Shown piece after piece: positions 1-4,682 of a DNA stretch of 10,091 bases (position 1 is the stretch's first letter; each line of letters opens with the position of its first letter). The stretch covers positions 1-10,091 of the forward strand of contig NZ_SMMD01000834.1 in NCBI RefSeq assembly GCF_009711475.1, given 5' to 3'. The position numbers and the translations under genes were made by a program. A model generated the notes under the pieces. That model was not told the origin of the DNA, did no database searches, and saw only the letters and a list, made by a program, of their open reading frames with translations. Source of the stretch: Fulvivirga aurantia (lineage in GTDB: Bacteria; Bacteroidota; Bacteroidia; Cytophagales; Cyclobacteriaceae).

Positions 1-140
1 TCATCGCCAACGATGCCAACACACATTTTATTATTTAACATAAAAGTAAGGCCTCCCATCATTTTCTTTTCTTCATAAGTAATCTGAAGTTCTTGTAGAC
101 CTCTTCTTATTCTGTCGGCCAATGATTCATTGTAAGCCAT
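1..140 (-). CDS. TfoX N-terminal domain protein, 3' end missing (partial)
   Basis: The visible 46 residues begin MAYNESLADRIRRGL and continue with a KKMMGGLTFML segment and NNKMCVGIVGD, which matches the start of TfoX/Sxy N-terminal-domain proteins (usual pattern: EKKMFGG..FM.NGKM..G). Stand-alone members are about 110 residues long and their biochemical role is not established. The name comes from Sxy/TfoX, the competence regulator of Haemophilus and Vibrio, but single-domain relatives are common outside competent bacteria, so a competence role should not be assumed. The ATG at 140 lies 2 bases after the TAG of the beta-propeller gene, indicating translational coupling in one operon. The gene runs off the left edge, so its length and C-terminus are unknown. 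The family call is from memory of the motif and is fairly secure. Confidence 0.85.
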   Translation of the reverse strand, partial: MAYNESLADRIRRGLQELQITYEEKKMMGGLTFMLNNKMCVGIVGD

Positions 141-142
141 GG

Positions 143-1168
143 CTAATCTATTTTGTGTTGTTTTCGCAAAGACAAAATGATAACTAAGGCGAAAATCAAA
201 AGGAACAATCCGAAATAAAACCACATCGGTAAGATTTGACCTTCATCGTAATCAGAAACCTTATCTTCTTTGATTTTGCTTGTTTCAATATTGGCTACCC
301 GACTTATGGCCCCCGTTGCAGATCTTTTGATTACTCTTGGTCCGCGATTGTATTTGTTAAATCCGGCTTCTAAAATAAAGGCCTCGCCCTGATGAAAAGC
401 CACATTCATTGGGGCCCACTTCGAAGGAGATTGGTAATAAACCATCTTTTCTCCCAGCTTATTGATTTTTATTATGCGGCACCCTGCATTCTCACTTACG
501 TAAATGTTGCCGTCATCATCTTTGGCCAGCCCGATCAAAAACTGCAGTCTTTTTTCCTTAAACAAAGGAGATTTAGGCGCCTTAGGCATGATTTCTTCAG
601 CGAGTATTTTGAGGCGGCCATTTGGTCTTTTGTAGTAAAGCGTTCCGTTATTGAATTTGCTATCGGTAATGTAAAGCACACCTTCTTCATCCATCAGGAT
701 ATTCTTTACATCTTTAAACTTATGATCGATATATAACTCAGAGCCATCTTTGCCATATCTATAGATGCGGCCATTGTGTGTGAAGAAAATTTTTCTGTCA
801 GGAGAAATGGCAAATGCAGTACCACTGAAAAGATCTATATCAAATGTAGAAACCAACGTGTCGACCTCTCCCGATGTGTTAAGCTTGATGAGTGTATGTT
901 TTCCTTCACCCTCAATTTCGCCCTCAATCCATAAGTTTTCAGCGAGCCAAAGATTTGACTTATCATCCTGATATAAGTCATGGGCGTGAAAATCGGTAAT
1001 TACGGCTGAAAGTTGACCCTCTGCATCAATCTTCCATAAAGTGCCTTCGTTGTGAAGTATGTCAGTAAAGAAAATTTCGCCCTGGGCATTGATGGTAATA
1101 CCCCATGAAGGGTGCCCATTTGCGGCATTAACAAGGCAAATTAAAGCAGATAGAAAAAGCCATCTCAT
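143..1168 (-). CDS. Exported NHL/SMP-30-type beta-propeller protein with C-terminal membrane anchor
   Basis: The 341-residue product starts with a Sec signal peptide (hydrophobic residues about 3-15, then NAANG before HPSWGI). The body repeats units of the type 'GI....G.IFFTD....GTLWKID..G', 'GVLYITDS', 'GNIYVSENAGCRIIKIN', typical of NHL/SMP-30-like propellers. Near residues 312-334 a hydrophobic helix is followed by a short basic tail (RKQHKID), so the propeller should sit outside the cytoplasmic membrane, held by one C-terminal helix. No lipobox cysteine is seen. The reading frame can be extended two codons to a TTG at 1174, but I prefer the ATG at 1168 because it directly precedes the signal peptide. 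Enzyme activity cannot be assigned: SMP-30 lactonases, strictosidine-synthase-like proteins and binding-only NHL propellers all look like this. It lies 2 bases upstream of the TfoX-domain gene. Confidence 0.8.
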   Translation of the reverse strand: MRWLFLSALICLVNAANGHPSWGITINAQGEIFFTDILHNEGTLWKIDAEGQLSAVITDFHAHDLYQDDKSNLWLAENLWIEGEIEGEGKHTLIKLNTSGEVDTLVSTFDIDLFSGTAFAISPDRKIFFTHNGRIYRYGKDGSELYIDHKFKDVKNILMDEEGVLYITDSKFNNGTLYYKRPNGRLKILAEEIMPKAPKSPLFKEKRLQFLIGLAKDDDGNIYVSENAGCRIIKINKLGEKMVYYQSPSKWAPMNVAFHQGEAFILEAGFNKYNRGPRVIKRSATGAISRVANIETSKIKEDKVSDYDEGQILPMWFYFGLFLLIFALVIILSLRKQHKID

Positions 1169-1229
1169 TATCAAATTTACTAATTACCTGATAATGATGC
1201 TACCCTCTAATTTACAGAAGGTTTCTACT

Positions 1230-1427
1230 TTATCTGGTTACAGCCCTGGCTACTTCGAAAGGCAGTTTTATGATAGCAGTTACTAGCTTGAATATAACTG
1301 AAACACCAAAGCCAAGAATTTGAAACGGTAAAAGTATAAGCCAAATGAAGCCTATAAGGATAGCCAGCGGCCAACATAATACTAGTAAAATGCACCACAA
1401 GATGGCGGTAAGTAAGAATCTAAGCAT
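1230..1427 (-). CDS. Small hydrophobic membrane protein (65 aa), unknown function
   Basis: A 65-residue product, almost entirely hydrophobic: residues 2-34 form one long or two closely packed membrane helices, and residues 36-57 form another with LPF turns at about 33-35 and 55-57. It ends in a short basic tail (ARAVTR). The arrangement of a leucine-rich N-terminus, a WP/LPF turn, GFGVSVIFKLV and a final LPF recalls small uncharacterised membrane proteins seen in many Bacteroidota and Proteobacteria, which supports a real gene rather than a chance frame. It lies 37 bases after the universal stress protein gene on the same strand and about 61 bases before the propeller gene, so co-transcription is plausible. 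No catalytic residues are visible and no function is proposed. The ATG at 1427 has no clear ribosome binding site, which is usual in this group. Confidence 0.65.
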   Translation of the reverse strand: MLRFLLTAILWCILLVLCWPLAILIGFIWLILLPFQILGFGVSVIFKLVTAIIKLPFEVARAVTR

Positions 1428-1464
1428 AGAAAAGTATACGTCACGATTAGATTATTGGTTGTAT

Positions 1465-2292
1465 TTAGTTTATGGCTTGTGTCATGATCAATGATTTTGA
1501 TTGATTGGCCACATCTTCTGCCACACTACCTGCTATAATATGGGCAATGCCTGTTCTGCTGTGAGTACCCATTATAATTAAATCGGCTTTTACATCTTTA
1601 GCGGCTTGTACAATGCCGTCTTCGAGATAATTGGCATCATAAGCACGGGCTTGGTACGTGTCAATTTTAAACTCTCTGGCAAAAGATTCGATTTCATTAA
1701 TAAATCCAGAGGAGTCGATCCAGTGATAATTGATGTTTACCTTCACAAGGTATAATTTGGCCCCGAGCAGCTTTACCCAGGTGTTTACCAGTTTAGCGAT
1801 ATTTTCCTGCTCATACTCAAGATCAGTCGGCATCATAATCCTTTTAATCTTGTCTAGATCCATGTGCTCTTTAACTACCAACACCGGGCATTGAGCATGT
1901 CTGATGATTTTTTCAGTATTAGACCCGATCAGTAGTTCTTTTATGCCTGAAGCACCTTTTGAGCCCATCACAATTAAGTCAATATTGTTCTCTTTCAGGT
2001 ATTTTAATATTTCTGCGTAGCTATCTTTATAACTAACTGTTGTGAAAGTGCGTAGTCCGGCATTTTCGGCTATTGTTTTTAAATTGCTGAGCTCGTTATT
2101 GATGTGGTTTATCTTTCTTGTCACTTCCGGGTATAGCCTGTCCTGATCATTCAGTTTGACCCAATCCATCGGAACAGAAACAACATGTATAAAATGAATT
2201 GAAGCTTTTAGCTTAGTAGCCAGTTGCATGGCTAAGTGAGTGGCGTGTTTTGCTTCTTTAGAAAAATCTGTGGGGACTAATATACTTTTCAT
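1465..2292 (-). CDS. Universal stress protein with two tandem UspA domains
   Basis: The 275-residue protein contains two Usp folds in tandem, residues 1-141 and about 150-271, each starting with the nucleotide-site aspartate motif (LVPTDFS with D9, MMPTDLE with D157). Domain 1 carries the complete ATP-binding signature G-2x-G-9x-G-S (G110, G113, G123, S124). Domain 2 keeps the frame but has Ser245 in place of the second glycine (G242, S245, G255, S256), so it may bind nucleotide less well. Tandem Usps are cytoplasmic proteins induced by starvation, redox or respiratory stress; no enzymatic reaction is known. The start is fixed by a strong AAGGAGG five bases upstream of the ATG. The gene diverges from the dehydrogenase at 2441 and probably leads the minus-strand group that follows. 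Confidence 0.95.
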   Translation of the reverse strand: MKSILVPTDFSKEAKHATHLAMQLATKLKASIHFIHVVSVPMDWVKLNDQDRLYPEVTRKINHINNELSNLKTIAENAGLRTFTTVSYKDSYAEILKYLKENNIDLIVMGSKGASGIKELLIGSNTEKIIRHAQCPVLVVKEHMDLDKIKRIMMPTDLEYEQENIAKLVNTWVKLLGAKLYLVKVNINYHWIDSSGFINEIESFAREFKIDTYQARAYDANYLEDGIVQAAKDVKADLIIMGTHSRTGIAHIIAGSVAEDVANQSKSLIMTQAIN

Positions 2293-2297
2293 AACAA

Positions 2298-2304
2298 CCT
2301 CCTT
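2298..2304 (-). promoter_or_regulatory. Strong Shine-Dalgarno sequence of the universal stress protein gene
   Basis: AAGGAGG on the minus strand sits 5 bases before the ATG at 2292, close to the ideal anti-Shine-Dalgarno complement and spacing. The other genes in this window have no comparable site, as expected for Bacteroidota. It decides the start codon and suggests unusually efficient initiation. Confidence 0.75.
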
Positions 2305-2342
2305 TTTTATTTTAAAATTGACGTTTTAATCATCACAAGTTG

Positions 2343-2356
2343 CTGACAAGCGTCAG
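2343..2356. promoter_or_regulatory. Palindrome CTGAC-N4-GTCAG, candidate operator
   Basis: A perfect inverted repeat with 5-base arms and a 4-base spacer (AAGC) lies in the divergent control region, centred about 57 bases upstream of the universal stress protein start and about 91 bases upstream of the dehydrogenase start. A G-T and a T-A pair extend it by two positions. The arm length and spacing resemble sites of CRP/FNR-family regulators (TTGAC or TTGAT half-sites with a 4-base spacer), and Usp genes are often under such control in other bacteria. The assignment is an inference from one site. Confidence 0.4.
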
Positions 2357-2407
2357 TATTAAAGCTGATTTTGTTACAATTGGAGGCCTGTTTAGCAAGG
2401 TGATGCT

Positions 2408-2415
2408 TATGTTTA
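2408..2415 (+). promoter_or_regulatory. Possible -7 element of the dehydrogenase gene
   Basis: TATGTTTA matches seven of eight positions of the Bacteroidota -7 consensus TAnnTTTG and lies 25 bases before the ATG at 2441. No TTG at the usual 19-21 base distance is seen upstream (the nearest, at 2380-2382, is about 25 bases away), so this is a weak candidate. Confidence 0.25.
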
Positions 2416-2440
2416 CATAGAAACCAATAAGTCATAAAAT

Positions 2441-3199
2441 ATGCTGATTGATTTAAAAGAAAAGGTAATACTCGTGACGGGAGCCAGTCGCGGTATAGGT
2501 AAGGCCATAGCCACTGCCCTCGGTAAATCAGGAGCTACTGTAGCCGTACATGGTAATAGTAATCTTGAAGCCGCCACTGATTTAGCCACTTCAATAGGCA
2601 ATAGATCAAAGGCATTTGCGGCCGATCTTTCTAATGAGCGTCAGGTAAGTGACTTGTTTGCCGAGGTACTTAAAACTTATGGTAAAGTAGATGTATTGAT
2701 CAACAATGCGGGTATTGCAATAAGCTCAGATATTAAACTCGACAATGAGCAATGGGTAAATGATTGGAATAAAACCATGGCTGTAAACCTTACCGCTACG
2801 GCACTTTTATGCAAAGAAGCTATTGGCCAATTTGAAAAGTCAGGGGGAGGGATAATAATCAATATCAGCAGTAGAGCTGCATTTAGAGGTGACACTCAGG
2901 ATTATTTTGCCTATGCAGCCAGTAAAGGAGGTGTGGTAGCGCTGACTAAATCTATTGCCAGGGCTTACGGCAAGCAAAACATTACAGCTTACTCAGTGGC
3001 ACCAGGCTTTACAAAAACAGAAATGGCTCAGGATTTTATAGATGCATATGGCGAAGATTTTGCCACTAAAGATCTATCTCTTGCCGAGCTTACCCAGCCA
3101 GAAGACATTGCACCCATGGTCGTCTTTTTAGCAAGTGGGAAGGCAAAACATGCTACCGGCACCACAATAGATATGAATGCCGGTAGTTATGTGAGGTAA
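2441..3199 (+). CDS. Short-chain dehydrogenase/reductase, FabG-like classical SDR
   Basis: The 252-residue length is normal for a classical SDR, a cytoplasmic NAD(P)(H)-dependent oxidoreductase. Visible motifs are the cofactor-binding TGASRGIG (residues 13-20), NNAG (88-91), the structural Asn of MAVNL (N116), the catalytic serine in NISSRAAF (S143 or S144), the YAASK active site (Y158, K162) and the PG motif of VAPGF (188-189). Arg17 in the glycine-rich loop is often linked to NADP(H) preference. The overall look is that of 3-oxoacyl-ACP reductase-like proteins, but the family covers many substrates. With no acyl-carrier, acyltransferase or other fatty-acid genes nearby, I do not call it FabG. 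It is transcribed divergently from the stress-protein gene, and its stop codon directly abuts that of the persulfide dioxygenase gene. Confidence 0.92.
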   Translation: MLIDLKEKVILVTGASRGIGKAIATALGKSGATVAVHGNSNLEAATDLATSIGNRSKAFAADLSNERQVSDLFAEVLKTYGKVDVLINNAGIAISSDIKLDNEQWVNDWNKTMAVNLTATALLCKEAIGQFEKSGGGIIINISSRAAFRGDTQDYFAYAASKGGVVALTKSIARAYGKQNITAYSVAPGFTKTEMAQDFIDAYGEDFATKDLSLAELTQPEDIAPMVVFLASGKAKHATGTTIDMNAGSYVR

Positions 3200-4570
3200 T
3201 TAAGCTTCGGCTAGTTCGCTTTCAATAGCGATATCGGTTTCTTTGATCTTGCCAAAGCCTCCGTAAACATTTATGGGGTTTTTAAAACCTTCTGCTTTCA
3301 TCATAGAAGCAGCAATCATAGAGCGATAGCCTCCTGCGCAATGAATAAGGTAAGTTTCCTCTTTATCCAGCTGCTTTATATTTTCAGGCATACCTGATAG
3401 GGTGACAAAAGTGGCATCCTTTACATGGCCATTGGCAAACTCCCCGGGCTTTCTCACATCTACTACAGTTGCCGAATCAAAATCTGAAATTTGAGCTGGC
3501 TCTATAGAAGTAATTGTATCTAAAGGCTCATCCCAACTTTCGATACCACCTTTTAAATAGCCTTTTACGTTTTCATAGCCCACACGAGCCAGGCGCAAAA
3601 CAGCTTGCTCCTCGGTCTGATCGTCTGTTATAAGAATGATTGGTTGCTTGATATCAATCAATGTTCCAACCCAAACAGCATACTGTCCATTAAGACCAAT
3701 ATTAATACTGCCTTCAATGAACCCTTTTTCAAAATCATTAGGTATTCGTGTATCTAAAACCAGAGCACCGTGTTGCTTCAGGTCTTTAAATTCTTCTAAA
3801 GAAAGTGCTGTTTGATTTTGCTCCAGTACTTCATCGATGTTGCTATAACCCAGCTTATTGATTTTAGCATCTTCAAAGAAATATTTCGGAGGAGGTAGCA
3901 TTCCATCAGTCACCTTAGCGATAAACTCATCTTTGGTCATTTGCTGTAGTGCGTAATTGCTTTGCTTTTGCTCACCAATGGTTGAGAATGTTTCTTTGCC
4001 GATGTTTTTGCCACATGCTGAGCCTGGTCCGTGAGCCGGATACATGATGATATCATCAGCCAAAGGCATTATTTTATTACGTAAAGAGTCGTACATCATT
4101 CCGGCAAGCTCTTCCTTTGTCATCACACCATCGAGTAAGTCGGGACGACCAACATCGCCAACGAAAAGCGTATCGCCAGTAAAGATCGCATGTTCTTTTC
4201 CGTTCTCATCATACAATAGATAGCACGTAGATTCAGGCGTATGACCCGGGGTGTGCAATGCTTCAATTGTAAGTTTTCCTAATTTAAATTTTTCCCCATC
4301 TTTAGCGTTGTAGACCTCATATGCGGTATCTGCTTTTGGACCATAAACGATCTGAGCTCCGGTTTTTTTTGCTAAATCGATGTGTCCTGAAACGAAATCG
4401 GCATGAAAATGTGTTTCAAAGACGTATTTTATAGAAGCATTGGCTGCTTGCGCTTTTTCCAGGTATGGTGTAGTTTCTCTTAAGGGATCTATGATGGCTA
4501 CCTCGCCTTCAGATTCTATGTAGTAAGCCGCCTCAGCCAGACAATTAGTGTAAAGTTGTTCTATATACAT
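3200..4570 (-). CDS. CstB-like persulfide dioxygenase: metallo-beta-lactamase domain, pseudo-rhodanese and rhodanese
   Basis: The 456-residue cytoplasmic protein has three domains. Residues 1 to about 240 form an ETHE1-type metallo-beta-lactamase fold with THFHADF (H54, H56, D58), HTPGH (H106, H110), the TGDTLF aspartate (D133) and YPAHG (H180); this family binds one iron and oxidises persulfide sulfur to sulfite with O2. Residues about 258-350 form a rhodanese fold whose catalytic loop reads ITDDQTE, with no cysteine, so it should be inactive. Residues about 360-450 form a second rhodanese with an intact loop CAGGYRS (C411). This order (dioxygenase, pseudo-rhodanese, active rhodanese) and length match Staphylococcus CstB, which makes thiosulfate by passing a persulfide to sulfite. 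The likely role here is removal of excess sulfide or persulfide. No sulfide:quinone reductase or CstR-type regulator lies beside it. The start ATG at 4570 follows a good -7 element. Confidence 0.9.
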   Translation of the reverse strand: MYIEQLYTNCLAEAAYYIESEGEVAIIDPLRETTPYLEKAQAANASIKYVFETHFHADFVSGHIDLAKKTGAQIVYGPKADTAYEVYNAKDGEKFKLGKLTIEALHTPGHTPESTCYLLYDENGKEHAIFTGDTLFVGDVGRPDLLDGVMTKEELAGMMYDSLRNKIMPLADDIIMYPAHGPGSACGKNIGKETFSTIGEQKQSNYALQQMTKDEFIAKVTDGMLPPPKYFFEDAKINKLGYSNIDEVLEQNQTALSLEEFKDLKQHGALVLDTRIPNDFEKGFIEGSINIGLNGQYAVWVGTLIDIKQPIILITDDQTEEQAVLRLARVGYENVKGYLKGGIESWDEPLDTITSIEPAQISDFDSATVVDVRKPGEFANGHVKDATFVTLSGMPENIKQLDKEETYLIHCAGGYRSMIAASMMKAEGFKNPINVYGGFGKIKETDIAIESELAEA

Positions 4571-4592
4571 ACGAATAAATTTTTTTCAGGCG

Positions 4593-4600
4593 CAAAAATA
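4593..4600 (-). promoter_or_regulatory. -7 element for the CstB-like gene
   Basis: On the minus strand TATTTTTG fits TAnnTTTG exactly and lies 22 bases before the ATG at 4570, which would give a leader of about 15-20 bases. A TTG-containing -33 element at the expected 19-21 base spacing is not clear (the nearest TTGG is about 14 bases upstream). Confidence 0.45.
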
Positions 4601-4654
4601 CAATCTTAAAAAGCCAATTAAAATTCTGTATGTCAATTAAATATATAAAATCAT

Positions 4655-4662
4655 TAATTTCG
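4655..4662 (+). promoter_or_regulatory. Possible -7 element for the WG-repeat gene
   Basis: TAATTTCG matches seven of eight positions of TAnnTTTG and is followed after 20 bases by the ATG at 4683, a spacing like that of the divergent promoter on the other strand. The -33 region (about 4631-4635, TGTCA) is weak. The two putative -7 elements lie about 55 bases apart, back to back. Confidence 0.35.
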
Positions 4663-4682
4663 CACATTATAAAGGGATCTGC

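Noticed and set aside
392..736. Plus-strand frame of 114 residues opposite the propeller gene
   Set aside because: It lies wholly antisense to a gene with clear signal peptide and propeller repeats, and its own sequence shows no domain pattern.
1172..1174. TTG start codon for the propeller gene
   Set aside because: The ATG two codons downstream gives the same signal peptide and is a more likely start.
1172..1179. TAAATTTG on the minus strand, an exact TAnnTTTG match before the propeller gene
   Set aside because: It ends only 3 bases before the ATG at 1168, so transcription would begin at or past the start codon, and no -33 element is seen. Leaderless expression is possible but not supported.
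2441..3199. Calling the dehydrogenase FabG (fatty-acid synthesis)
   Set aside because: Motifs fit, but no fatty-acid genes lie nearby and the SDR family is too broad for a substrate call.
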